From Hippasteria phrygiana (taxonomy: Eukaryota; Echinodermata; Asteroidea; Valvatida; Goniasteridae), in NCBI GenBank assembly GCA_037893225.1, contig JAZGUH010000195.1, positions 372,001 through 436,000 on the forward strand: a DNA stretch of 64,000 nucleotides. Reading direction: 5' to 3'. A program made the position numbers and the translations under genes. Under the pieces are notes generated by a model. That model was given only the letters and a program-made list of their open reading frames with translations. It did not search any database and was not told the DNA's origin. Positions 23,443-34,083 of the stretch are shown piece after piece (positions within the stretch are counted from its first letter, which is position 1; each line of letters begins with the position of its first letter).

Positions 23443-23892
23443 ATGTACACAAGTGCCATGGAATATTTGTCTGAAAGTTGTATGGAATTGGAGGTTGGCG
23501 ATATAGAAGTAGAACGTTACGTTAGAGAACCTATGACATGTACATGCCGAAACTCTTGCCAGAGAGGACGACTCGGCACACGGGGCGCTTGTCCATGTAA
23601 ATGTGCACAGCAAAACTGCAACGTGTCTTGTCGCTGTGTGACAGTTCGCGCTAAATTATATACACAAAATCCCACAGGCGGGGTATCCGTACGCGTAAAA
23701 GGTTCTATGTATTATGTGTACATTCATTTGGATGTATCTTGTTTGTATCTTGCTTGTAAACTTAGGTCGATAAAAAGCTTCAGGCTTATTTTGACCCGTC
23801 ACTTCAATAACAAAATTATCATGCTACTAAAAAGGGGTAGTGGCTGCAGACAGTTCTTTAGCAGCGAAAAACAAATTAAATCTAGAACTTAG
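23443..23892 (+). CDS. Cysteine-rich ORF of TTAA element, copy 1 (149 aa)
   Basis: Starts MYTSAMEYLSESCMELEV and contains a compact cysteine module, CTCRNSCQRGRLGTRGACPC followed by KCAQQNCNVSCRCVTVRA. The CxC and CxxxCxC spacing resembles the zinc-binding CXC-like modules common in transposon proteins. After the module comes an unrelated-looking tail (about 85 residues). An alternative start is MEYLSE, five codons on. The equivalent ORFs in copies 2 and 3 keep all module cysteines. No transposase domain accompanies it, so the function is unknown; it may be the C-terminal zinc-binding exon of a lost transposase. Confidence 0.55.
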   Translation: MYTSAMEYLSESCMELEVGDIEVERYVREPMTCTCRNSCQRGRLGTRGACPCKCAQQNCNVSCRCVTVRAKLYTQNPTGGVSVRVKGSMYYVYIHLDVSCLYLACKLRSIKSFRLILTRHFNNKIIMLLKRGSGCRQFFSSEKQIKSRT

Positions 23893-24895
23893 AAGTACAT
23901 TTTTTTAAACGGTTGATAGATGGAGCTGAAACAACTTCACTTGGTCGCTATTCCAATGGCACTTGTCAACAACTCGCTGTGTGAAACAATATTTCCGCAC
24001 ATCAAGTCTACATGTAATGTATAGTCAACATGTACAGTACATACATTACATGTACATTGTACAGTACATCCGATCCATGTACTCGGTATGTGAATTGTTC
24101 ATGTCATAAAAAGTAATAAGCGAATAATTCGTGCAAAACAGGTGAAAATTAGGGTTGTTTGAATAATTGTCGGGGTGTTTATTTCTTTGTTTCTTCGGTA
24201 GTCATCTTTATCATAGTGATGTGGGGATCTGTGCACCAGTGGCGTAAACACGGGGAAGGAGTTCAGGGACCCGCCGATTTGTATTTCTTTTTTGTTTCGT
24301 AAATTTAAAAATTGGAAATTGTTCACAAAGTGATGTTTTACATTTTAAGCGGTGTTTGGGGCGGGGGTATCCCCCGTTGAGAAAAGTTCAAGATGCAGTA
24401 CTTCGTTGACAAATTCAATAATCATCCCCACTTTTCGACACGGATTTACTCGCCACTGGTGAAATCTCATTTCATTGGCGTATATTATTTATTGGTAATC
24501 ACTGTTATTATTGTGTTAAAATTATTTGATAGTGTTGAAATAGCTCTTATGATGTAACTTTCCATAAAGTCATGCCGTCAAATGTAACTCAAGGTCGTGG
24601 ACTCAATATCGCCATCAGTATAGCTATTTTACTTTGATTTGCTCATATAGGAAGGGGCTGGTGCATTATTTATTTTACAATTATAAATACATATTTACTT
24701 ATTTTCGTTTGGTTCTGTCATGGTACATTTTGGCGTTTGGCCGGCGGGTGGGGTGTCACGGACTATGTTCGACTGTAGGCCTATCGTATATTTTTGGTGC
24801 CACAAACACATACAAAATACTTGTACATGCAGTATGTATCATAACTTAACTACATACAGGACCATGCATGCAGCAGTCATTGCAAAAATCTGATC

Positions 24896-25110
24896 TGGCG
24901 CGCGCGCCCTGTGGGTCAGCGCGCGCGAGCCCTGTAGGTCAGCGCGCGCGCGCCCTGTAGGTCAGCGCGCGCGCGCCCTGTAGGTCAGCGCGCGCGCGCC
25001 CTGTAGGTCAGCGCGCGCGCGCCCTGTAGGTCAGCGCGCGCGCGCCCTGTAGGTCAGCGCGCGCGCGCCCTGTAGGTCAGCGCGCGCGCGCCCTGTAGGT
25101 CAGCGCGCGG
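24896..25110. repeat. 23-bp (GC)n-containing tandem array, copy 1
   Basis: About nine units of 23 bp, each a 10-12 base run of alternating GC followed by CCTGTAGGTCA. The first units have CCTGTGGGTCA and a GCGAGCC variant. Alternating GC runs favour Z-DNA. Confidence 0.95.
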
Positions 25111-25215
25111 TCGTGGGGTATTATTTGCAGTTACTGGGTTCATCTGCGTTCATCAGTTCGGGATTCAGTGTACAGCCGCAAGCCTGCAATGATCGTGACG
25201 ACACAGCCCCTTTAA

Positions 25216-25756
25216 GTGGCCCCATCAGCCAAAACTGTATGGGGGCCCATAGGGGCAACCCAATTGGGACCACTCAATTGCCCATCAAAGCCCCACTTGG
25301 GCTTGCTGGCTGGGAATATATATCGAAAGATACGATATAAAGAGCTACGAATGTATACAAATACTATATAACCTACTACACACTACAAACTAGGCATTGT
25401 CGTGAGTTACCTTTATATTCAACTTTTCCTGCCATGATGAAGTCATGGTTTTCCATGAACAATTACAATATTTGAATACAAAAGGAGATTTAATACAATT
25501 GTTCACCTATGTTTGCAAAAAATCCATATTTCTATGTAAAATTGTTTGAGTAATTACACATTATGGTCAAGAAAGTGTGATTTTGGACTAAACACCAACA
25601 TTTTCCATGACTTTTGTGAACACAAATTTCCTCAGTTCTGATTGGTCAGTTGGTACATCCAGAAAAAAAGTTTTTTAAACGTTACAAAAGAACGTTTAAT
25701 GTTGGTACTTTTGCAACGTCCAAAAAACGTTACGCGAACGTTCTGGAAAAACGTAC
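25216..25756 (+). repeat. Segment E between TTAA elements, copy 2
   Basis: Related to 14,042-14,590 (GTGGCCCCATCAGCC to GGAAAAACGTAC). It is bounded on both sides by TTAA-flanked elements. Confidence 0.8.
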
Positions 25757-26070
25757 TTAAAGGGGCTGTGTCGTCGCGCCATCTCGCGTTAACGAATCAA
25801 ATATTGGAGTGCGCCCCCTTGCGCTTCATTTCGGTTATGTGCTATTTTTAACCTCCATCCGTTTGTTATGGTTGTTCTGAGAATTGGCTTTTGGAAACTA
25901 CACCCCCTGGAACACGCACACATGTCCAGCGTCTGCGTACTGAAATACACATACGTGTACACGTATACTTATAAACAAGTAGCACACATCGTGGCACTCA
26001 GTTCTCTAAGAGTAAGATTATTAGAAAAAACGTTCAAATTTCATCTGTTTATTTCAAAAATTTCATTCAC

Positions 26071-26463
26071 ATGTACACAAGTGCCATGGAATATTTGTCT
26101 GAAAATTGCATAGAATTGGAGGTTGGCGATATAGAAGTAGAACCTTACGCTGGAGAACCTATGACATGTACATGCCGAAACTCTTGCCAGAGAGGACGAC
26201 TCGGCACACGGGGTGCTTGTCCATGTAAATGTGTACAGCAAAACTGCAACGTGTCTTGTCGCTGTGGGACAGTTCGCGCTAAATTTTGTACACAAAATCC
26301 CACAGGCGGGGTATCCGTAAAAGGGTCTATGTATTATGTGTACATTCATTTGGATGTATCTTGTTCGTATCTTGCTTGTAAACTTAGGTCGATAAAAAGC
26401 TTCAGGCTTATTTTGACCCGTCACTTTAATAACAACATTATCATGCTACTAAAAGAGGGGTAG
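26071..26463 (+). CDS. Cysteine-rich ORF of TTAA element, copy 2 (130 aa)
   Basis: Counterpart of the ORF at 23,443-23,892: MYTSAMEYLSENCIELEV, module CTCRNSCQRGRLGTRGACPC then KCVQQNCNVSCRCGTVRA. It has an additional Cys in FCTQNPTGG where copy 1 has LYTQNPTGG. Two residues present in copy 1 (RV before KGSMYY) are absent, and the C-terminus is shorter because of a stop at 26,463. The CxC...CGT..FC pattern here looks closer to a complete zinc-binding module than copy 1. Confidence 0.55.
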   Translation: MYTSAMEYLSENCIELEVGDIEVEPYAGEPMTCTCRNSCQRGRLGTRGACPCKCVQQNCNVSCRCGTVRAKFCTQNPTGGVSVKGSMYYVYIHLDVSCSYLACKLRSIKSFRLILTRHFNNNIIMLLKEG

Positions 26464-27522
26464 TGGCTGCAGACAGTTCTTTAGCAGCGAAAAAAAGAAT
26501 TAAAATCTAGAACTAAGAAGTACATTTATTTTTTAACAGTTGATAGATGGAGCTGAAACAACTTCACTTGGTCGCTATTCCAATGGCACTTGTCAACAAC
26601 TCGCTGTGTGAAACAATATTTCCGCACATCAAGTCTACATGTAATGTATAGTCAACATGTACAGTACATACATTACATGTACATTGTACAGTACATCCGA
26701 TCCATGTACTCGGTATGTGAATTGTTCATGTCATAAAAAGTAATAAGCGAATAATTCGTGCAAAACAGGTGAAAATTAGGGTTGTTTGAATAATTGTCGG
26801 GGTGTTTATTTCTTTGTTTCTTCGGTAGTCATCTTTATCATAGTGATGTGGGGATCTGTGCACCAGTGGCGTAAACACGGGAAAGGAGTTCAGGGACCCG
26901 CCGATTTGTATTTCTTTTTTGTTTCGTAAATTTAAAAATTGGAAATTGTTCACAAAGTGATGTTTTACATTTTAAGCGGTGTTTGGGGCGGGGGTATCCC
27001 CCGTTGAGAAAAGTTCAAGATGCAGTACTTCGTTGACAAATTCAATAATCATCCCCACTTTTCGACACGGATTTACTCGCCACTGGTGAAATCTCATTTC
27101 ATTGGCGTATATTATTTATTGGTAATCACTGTTATTATTGTGTTAAAATTATTTGATAGTGTTGAAATAGCTCTTATGATGTAACTTTCCATAAAGTCAT
27201 GCCGTCAAATGTAACTCAAGGTCGTGGACTCAATATCGCCATCAGTATAGCTATTTTACTTTGATTTGCTCATATAGGAAGGGGCTGGTGCATTATTTAT
27301 TTTACAATTATAAATACATATTTACTTATTTTCGTTTGGTTCTGTCATGGTACATTTTGGCGTTTGGCCGGCGGGTGGGGTGTCACGGACTATGTTCGAC
27401 TGTAGGCCTATCGTATATTTTTGGTGCCACAAACACATACAAAATACTTGTACATGCAGTATGTATCATAACTTAACTACATACAGGACCATGCATGCAG
27501 CAGTCATTGCAAAAATCTGATC

Positions 27523-27760
27523 TGGCGCGCGCGCCCTGTGGGTCAGCGCGCGCGAGCCCTGTAGGTCAGCGCGCGCGCGCCCTGTAGGTCAGCGCGCGCG
27601 CGCCCTGTAGGTCAGCGCGCGCGCGCCCTGTAGGTCAGCGCGCGCGCGCCCTGTAGGTCAGCGCGCGCGCGCCCTGTAGGTCAGCGCGCGCGCGCCCTGT
27701 AGGTCAGCGCGCGCGCGCCCTGTAGGTCAGCGCGCGCGCGCCCTGTAGGTCAGCGCGCGG
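27523..27760. repeat. 23-bp (GC)n-containing tandem array, copy 2
   Basis: Same array as at 24,896, with exactly one more 23-bp unit. This accounts for the change of offset between the duplicated segments from 2,627 (before the array) to 2,650 (after it). Confidence 0.95.
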
Positions 27761-27865
27761 TCGTGGGGTATTATTTGCAGTTACTGGGTTCATCTGCGTT
27801 CATCAGTTCGGGATTCAGTGTACAGCCGCAAGCCTGCAATGATCGTGACGACACAGCCCCTTTAA

Positions 27866-28406
27866 GTGGCCCCATCAGCCAAAACTGTATGGGGGCCCAT
27901 AGGGGCAACCCAATTGGGACCACTCAATTGCCCATCAAAGCCCCACTTGGGCTTGCTGGCTGGGAATATATATCGAAAGATACGATATAAAGAGCTACGA
28001 ATGTATACAAATACTATATAACCTACTACACACTACAAACTAGGCATTGTCGTGAGTTACCTTTATATTCAACTTTTCCTGCCATGATGAAGTCATGGTT
28101 TTCCATGAACAATTACAATATTTGAATACAAAAGGAGATTTAATACAATTGTTCACCTATGTTTGCAAAAAATCCATATTTCTATGTAAAATTGTTTGAG
28201 TAATTACACATTATGGTCAAGAAAGTGTGATTTTGGACTAAACACCAACATTTTCCATGACTTTTGTGAACACAAATTTCCTCAGTTCTGATTGGTCAGT
28301 TGGTACATCCAGAAAAAAAGTTTTTTAAACGTTACAAAAGAACGTTTAATGTTGGTACTTTTGCAACGTCCAAAAAACGTTACGCGAACGTTCTGGAAAA
28401 ACGTAC
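27866..28406 (+). repeat. Segment E between TTAA elements, copy 3
   Basis: Identical by eye to 25,216-25,756. Confidence 0.85.
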
Positions 28407-28410
28407 TTAA

Positions 28411-30060
28411 AGGGGCTGTGTCGTCGCGCCATCTCGCGTTAACGAATCAAATATTGGAGTGCGCCCCCTTGCGCTTCATTTCGGTTATGTGCTATTTTTA
28501 ACCTCCATCCGTTTGTTATGGTTGTTCTGAGAATTGGCTTTTGGAAACTACACCCCCTGGAACACGCACACATGTCCAGCGTCTGCGTACTGAAATACAC
28601 ATACGTGTACACGTATACTTATAAACAAGTAGCACACATCGTGGCACTCAGTTCTCTAAGAGTAAGATTATTAGAAAAAACGTTCAAATTTCATCTGTTT
28701 ATTTCAAAAATTTCATTCACATGTACACAAGTGCCATGGAATATTTGTCTGAAAATTGCATAGAATTGGAGGTTGGCGATATAGAAGTAGAACCTTACGC
28801 TGGAGAACCTATGACATGTACATGCCGAAACTCTTGCCAGAGAGGACGACTCGGCACACGGGGTGCTTGTCCATGTAAATGTGTACAGCAAAACTGCAAC
28901 GTGTCTTGTCGCTGTGGGACAGTTCGCGCTAAATTTTGTACACAAAATCCCACAGGCGGGGTATCCGTAAAAGGGTCTATGTATTATGTGTACATTCATT
29001 TGGATGTATCTTGTTCGTATCTTGCTTGTAAACTTAGGTCGATAAAAAGCTTCAGGCTTATTTTGACCCGTCACTTTAATAACAACATTATCATGCTACT
29101 AAAAGAGGGGTAGTGGCTGCAGACAGTTCTTTAGCAGCGAAAAAAAGAATTAAAATCTAGAACTAAGAAGTACATTTATTTTTTAACAGTTGATAGATGG
29201 AGCTGAAACAACTTCACTTGGTCGCTATTCCAATGGCACTTGTCAACAACTCGCTGTGTGAAACAATATTTCCGCACATCAAGTCTACATGTAATGTATA
29301 GTCAACATGTACAGTACATCCGATCCATGTACTCGGTATGTGAATTGTTCATGTTATAAGAAGTAATAAGCGAATAATTCGTGCAAAACAGGTGAAAATT
29401 AGGGTTGTTTGAATATTTGTCGGGGTGTTTATTTCTTTGTTTCTTCGGTAGTCATCTTTATCATAGTGATGTGGAGATCTGTGCGCCAGTGGCGTAAACA
29501 CGGCGAAGGAGTTCAGGGGCCCGCCGATTTGTATTTCCTTTTTGTTTCGTAAATTTAAAAAGGGGAAATTGTACACAAAGTGATGTTTTAAATTTCAAGC
29601 GGTGTTTGGGGCGGGGGTATCCCCCGTTTAGACAAAGTTCAAGATGCAGTACTTCGTTGACAAATTCAATAATCATCCCTACTTTTCGACACGGATTTAC
29701 TCGCCACTGGTGAAATCTCATTTCATTGGCGTATATTATTTATTGGTAATAACTATTATTATTGTGTATATTATTTGATAGTGTTGAAATAACTCTTATG
29801 ATGTAACTTTCCATAAATTCCTGCTGTCAAATGTAACACAAGGTCGTGGACTCAATATCGCCATTAGTATACATTGTAGCTGTTTTACTTTGATTTGCTC
29901 ATCATTGCACGCACAGTTTTGCCGATTTTAGTCGAAATTTATTTCGATACATAGGCCTACAACTTTATTTTTGAATAGGAAGGGGCTGGTGCATTATTTA
30001 TTTTACAATTATAAATACAGATTTACCTATTTACTTATTCTCGTTTGGTTCTGTCATGGT
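28411..30060. mobile_element. TTAA-flanked TIR element, copy 3, right end missing
   Basis: Left end with TTAA at 28,407-28,410, identical to copy 2 up to about 29,315. It then becomes a diverged version (lacking about 23 bases near 29,320) until about 30,060, where similarity stops before the GC-rich array and right terminus. Confidence 0.75.
28721..29113 (+). CDS. Cysteine-rich ORF of TTAA element, copy 3 (130 aa)
   Basis: Identical in protein to the 26,071-26,463 ORF, as expected from the tandem duplication. It has the same cysteine module and the same stop. Nothing in this copy suggests independent function. Confidence 0.5.
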   Translation: MYTSAMEYLSENCIELEVGDIEVEPYAGEPMTCTCRNSCQRGRLGTRGACPCKCVQQNCNVSCRCGTVRAKFCTQNPTGGVSVKGSMYYVYIHLDVSCSYLACKLRSIKSFRLILTRHFNNNIIMLLKEG

Positions 30061-30867
30061 ACATTTTGGCGTTTGGCTGGTGGGGTGTCACGGACAAACC
30101 ATAGTTATAGTGCAGGCTTTATTTGGGGGAAATATCTTAACGGTTAACTGTATTATTTTGCAGTTAAATTTGCAGTAGGCCTACTTTCCTTTGAAAATAG
30201 AAATCAAATTACAAGATATACCGGCACGTATTCTAGCTAACTGTTTCATGTTGTTAAAGCTGGTGTGGTTTGACCATTGCTTAATTGGAATCAAAATGGT
30301 ACATTTTCAGTATCAACTAAAAACAAATAAGACTGTGTCCTTTTGTGAATACGTTCGGAAAGTTGCCAGTATATTTAGTGATTTGCTTGAAAAAGGTTTT
30401 ACATGTATACGTAAGAATACTGAAAAATCGTTTTCCCGAAATTACACGAGAGAATGTCACTGATAATTTTAAGATTTATAGAAAATATACACTTCCTACC
30501 TTCTGAAGAAATGCTGCTCTAATAAGCTATACTATTAGTACGTGTGGAGCCTGACCCAGCCGGACATCATCTGGAGGGCGACCGTTAATAGTGGCTGCTT
30601 GCTCCCGCTCGCTCGGTAACTGAGCACCGCAATTCAAATGATGCGGAATTCGGTGCCGCGCATGCGCCGTGGTATTAGGTTTCTCTGAGAACGGGCAAAT
30701 TTATGTTAGTTGGTACGCTCCATACAGTGCCAGAACACGATGCATATGGATGCAGGTACAAGGATGGGCGGAAATGATATGTCCAAGATTCGCAACATAA
30801 CAGCAACGTTTTGAAAATACCATACCACACTTTCACAACGTTGATTTGCGAGTTAACAACAACGTTT
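30061..30867. other. Unassigned, with a short ACGTTG repeat
   Basis: No gene recognised. The + frame at 30,191-30,463 (90 codons) shows no motif. ACGTTG words near 30,800-30,866 continue the ACGTTG family seen at 34,084-34,812 and mark the target into which the next element inserted. Confidence 0.45.
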
Positions 30868-31030
30868 AACTAGTGTTTGTGCGTTTTAGACGAACGTACG
30901 ACGGACGTTATGTCTTCGGCCAATAGAAAATCTTAACTTTACAGGCTCCACCCCAGGCTCCACCCACCACGACCGTCTTGACCGTCTAATTCAGCAATGG
31001 CTCGAGTTGGGATTGTTGCGTTCTATTCAT

Positions 31031-31861
31031 AAAATCACAGGATAGCGTATAACAAAATAAAGGTTGGCAGAACTGAGAAAATTCCACTCCGTAACCACGG
31101 TATAGGAGGAAGAATGATTCACCACTTGTAGGCCCGGCGATAAGTTTGTTTATAGAATGATTGGTGGATTTCGTAAATTTTTAAAGGTGATGCTGTTTTG
31201 GGGTACACAAGCTAATATAAAACTATAGACCCCTTTTCACCCACGTGACCAGATGGCGTGAAATGTAAACAAAACCACCACGTGTGGACCGCCTTGGAGT
31301 GATCATCGTACGTGTATCGTATGGGGCACGTTTGTGACTGGTTTACTTTATTAACATCACTACACTATGCGGTCCATGACATGTGGAAAGGTTTATTCTT
31401 CATACATTCGATAAATCTATGTTAAAAAGAAAAGCAATATCTCTTAATCTACACAAACTGGCTCAAATCCCTACAATTGGTGATGGCTGTAGTAGTAGTG
31501 GGATGATCCAAACTAATCAGAAACTTGGTAGGGTGCTGTTCAAAAGGGTAAGTCATAACAGGCTGTTTTCCTATCTTCTGAATGCTATTTTTTTGTTTTA
31601 AAGGAAATATGGTTAAGTACGAACCAGTCTCCTCCTCATATAAACAGTATTCACCCACTATTTACCCAAATGAAAATCTCAAAATGTGGCTTAAAATCCA
31701 TGTCCACAACTATTTGTTGCAGTTCTAGTTGCCTTCTACTCTCCAATGAATTCTGAAATTAAGATGGGTACGAAATTAAATAACTTAAGACGTTGTATCG
31801 ATAAGCTAAAATTAATTGTATTTAAGATCCAAAGCGACATACCTGCCAACATCACGATTTA
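31031..31861. other. Unassigned interior of the 30,868-34,083 element
   Basis: No recognised gene. CACGTG words occur at 31,241 and 31,280. The short + frame at 31,383-31,601 and its antisense show no motif. Confidence 0.4.
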
Positions 31862-32038
31862 CTATACCTCGCGTACGCGGCGCCTCAGTTGAAGGCCATT
31901 CCTCTGCAGATAAAATTGATGTAAGGGGCCCTGTGGATCTAAATCTCTTGTAATGTGCTCAACAACAAGCTCCCATTGATCTCCATGAGCCTCATAAGCT
32001 TCCAAAATGAGGCGCCTCTCCGCATTGTCCACGGCCAT
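31862..32038 (-). CDS. Possible accessory-protein exon, 58 aa
   Basis: ATG at 32,038 on the minus strand, stop TAG at 31,862. The protein starts MAVDNAERRLILEAYEAHGD and ends in LQLRRRVREV. The order of features (ERRLI.., a long helix, then N..LRRR[VI]R[ED]) parallels exon 1 of the accessory gene at 19,482 (EKRVI.., NAALRRRIRD). The stop follows directly in GAGGTATAGTAAAT, where a GT donor may end the exon as in the other gene. Similarity is weak and seen by eye only. If right, this element is a second, diverged member of the two-gene family. Confidence 0.45.
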   Translation of the reverse strand: MAVDNAERRLILEAYEAHGDQWELVVEHITRDLDPQGPLHQFYLQRNGLQLRRRVREV

Positions 32039-32480
32039 TCATGCCCTGCGATTTGCCATTTTGGTTAAAAAGCTATGTGCTGGCAATAGTAAGGGTGTGT
32101 CTGAGGGTGTGCTGGGTGTACTCGGGCCCCTGTGATACCACGCAACAATGAACACCGAAAAAGGCAGCACACATACATATTCAGTGTTTCACGATTTAAA
32201 ATTATGCAAGACAATACAAAAAAAAAAAATGAATGAAATAGTGACAGTAAAAGATGGAATAAATTATTCCTGTTCCTTTCTAATATTCAGTAAATTAATT
32301 ATTGAACTTAGTTCTTAACAAAATGCAGCACAGTTTCAATTTTCAAACCTCGCGTGCTAATTCATATTAACACCTCAGGGGATTCAGGTGGACTTTTTCA
32401 ACCTTACTTCAAATCGTCCAACTTCATTCAGAGTACCACAAATATTTGTCTTTTATAGTCTTCCCTTACAAATCTCACGT
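32039..32480. other. Unassigned AT-rich segment
   Basis: A-run at 32,217-32,230. No gene, array or terminal repeat recognised. Confidence 0.4.
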
Positions 32481-33445
32481 CATCATTTACAAAACAACGA
32501 AGACTTTAGGTTTGTGACGCAAGGTTCTTTCAACTCTTACGTTCTCATTCAAGACCTTTAAGTCTAGGAAGCTGGGTTCTTTCACATCTTACGTTATCTT
32601 TCACAAAACAACAAAAACCTTTGGGTCTAAGACGTTTGGGTTCTTTCAACTCACGTTCTCATTCATAAAACTACAAAGACCTCTAAGACTAATACGCGAG
32701 GTTCTTTTAACCCTTACGTTCTCATTCACAAAACTACAAAAAACCTTTGGGTCTAAGACGTTTGGGTTCTTTCAACTCACGTTCTCATTCACAAAACTAC
32801 AAAGATCTTTAGGTCTAATACGCGAGGTTCTTTCAACTCTTACGTCCTCATTCATAAAACTACAAAGACCTGTAAGACTAATACCCGAGGTTCTTTCAAC
32901 CCTTACGTTCTCATTCACAAAACTACAAAAACCTTTGGGTCTAAGACGTTTGGGTTCTTTCAACTCACGTTCTCATTCACAAAACTACAAAGACCCCTAA
33001 GACTAAAACGCGAGGTTCTTTCAACCCTTACGTTCTCATTCACAAAACTACAAAAACCTTTGGGTCTAAGACGTTTGGGTTCTTTCAACTCACGTTCTCA
33101 TTCACAAAACTACAAAGACCCCTAAGACTAATACGCGAGGTTCTTTCAACCCTTACGTTCTCATTCACAAAACTACAAAAACCTTTGGGTCTAAGACGTT
33201 TGGGTTCTTTAAACTCACGTTCTCATTTACAAAACTACAAAGACCCCTAAGACTAATACGCGAGGTTCTTTCAACCCTTACGTTCTCATTCACAAAACTA
33301 CACAAACTTTGGGTCTAAGACGTTTGGGTTCTTTCAACTCACGTTCTCATTCACAAAACTACAAAGATCTTTAGGTCTAATACGCGAGGGTCTTTCAACT
33401 CTTACGTCCTCATTCATAAAACTACAAAGACCTCTAAGACTAATT
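32481..33445. repeat. Minisatellite with 125-bp higher-order unit
   Basis: About fifteen ~62-bp units built on GGTTCTTTCAAC, ACGTTCTCATTCACAAAAC and TACAAAGACC. Two unit types alternate, one ending CTTTGGGTCTAAGACGTTTG and the other CTAAGACTAATACGCGAG. From about 32,640 to 33,300 the repeat is therefore a dimer of about 125 bp. The flanks (32,481-32,640 and 33,360-33,445) are less regular. Confidence 0.9.
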
Positions 33446-33921
33446 CCTAGGTCTACAATTTCCGGTATATACATACTCATACTCACACATACTCAGTCTT
33501 ACATTTCATACCTTCTGTGGACATTCCTTTGTTTTCATGTATTTTAAGAAAAACATGCTTCAAAACCACATAAACCCACATTTTTAACACTTTTTTCATA
33601 TGGAATTTCGACTGTGATTTCCTCAACTATTCTACTTTAGTTTGCGACAGATAACCCTAACCCCAAAATGCCTCTGAGACCACTTTTCAGAAAGTGGAAA
33701 ACCTTGTGTGGACGTCTGCAAGTCCACAATTGGCAACCTCTTCCTACATCTTGTGGACATCTTTTGTTCGCAGGTCCACAGTGAGTATGGAAGGTTAGAT
33801 CACACACACAGACGCACACAAAGGATTTACAAGACGAATGTTTGTGCCGCTCCAGGGGAATTTCCTTGGCGAAGATTGTGGCGATACACAAGTCTTCGAC
33901 AAGGATTACGCCAGTGCTTCT
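33446..33921. repeat. Dispersed repeat with GTGGACAT words
   Basis: Shares blocks with 22,690-22,900 and 52,560-52,620 (CCTAGGTC[TC]AC, CCGG[TC]ATATACA, ACTCACACAT). It is non-coding in context; the open frames at 33,637-33,945 show no motif. Confidence 0.5.
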
Positions 33922-34083
33922 ATGAATAGAATGCAACAATCCCAACTCAAGCCATTGTTGAATTAGACGGTCGCGACGGTCGTGGTGGGTGGAGCCTTGG
34001 GTGGAGCCTGTAAAGTTAAGATTTTCTATTGGCCGAGGACATAACGTCCGTCGTACGTTCGTCTAAAACGCACAAACACTACT

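Larger units (their letters stand above)
23158..25211. mobile_element. TTAA-flanked TIR element, copy 1
   Basis: The ends AGGGGCTGTGTCGTC and GACGACACAGCCCCT are exact inverted repeats flanked by TTAA at 23,154-23,157 and 25,212-25,215. TTAA targeting is known for piggyBac and Kolobok transposons; no transposase of either is visible, so the superfamily is open. It contains a cysteine-rich ORF and a 23-bp GC-rich array. The left ~750 bp differ from copies 2 and 3 at many sites; the right part matches copy 2 almost perfectly. Confidence 0.8.
25761..27861. mobile_element. TTAA-flanked TIR element, copy 2
   Basis: Same ends as copy 1, with TTAA at 25,757-25,760 and 27,862-27,865. Length 2,101 bp. 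The left part is identical by eye to copy 3 and the right part to copy 1, apart from one extra 23-bp unit. Confidence 0.85.
23915..29315 (+). repeat. 2,650-bp tandem duplication (two near-identical units)
   Basis: Sequence from about 23,915 to 26,665 recurs at about 26,542 to 29,315. Matching points are 24,099/26,726, 25,113/27,763, 25,868/28,518 and 26,071/28,721. I saw one substitution (about 24,252 versus 26,879) and the one-unit difference of the 23-bp array. Each unit is one TTAA element plus one segment E, so it arose after the TTAA insertion. Confidence 0.9.
30868..34083. mobile_element. DNA transposon with ~160-bp TIRs
   Basis: The left arm 30,868-31,030 starts TAGTGTTTGTGCGTTTTAG and continues through the CCACCACGACCGTC region. 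The right arm 33,922-34,083 is its reverse complement with a few differences. ACGTTG repeat flanks both sides. The interior holds an accessory-type exon (31,862-32,038, -), a minisatellite and the GTCCACGATT-type repeat also found in the 19,077-23,061 element, which suggests the same superfamily. A transposase was not found. Confidence 0.65.

Noticed and set aside
24896..25110. 23-bp array as a CRISPR or origin iteron array
   Set aside because: Units are contiguous, without unique spacers, and are simply (GC)n plus a constant tail inside a DNA transposon.
33651..33668. TAACCCTAACCCC as an interstitial telomere repeat
   Set aside because: Only about two units; chance occurrence cannot be excluded.
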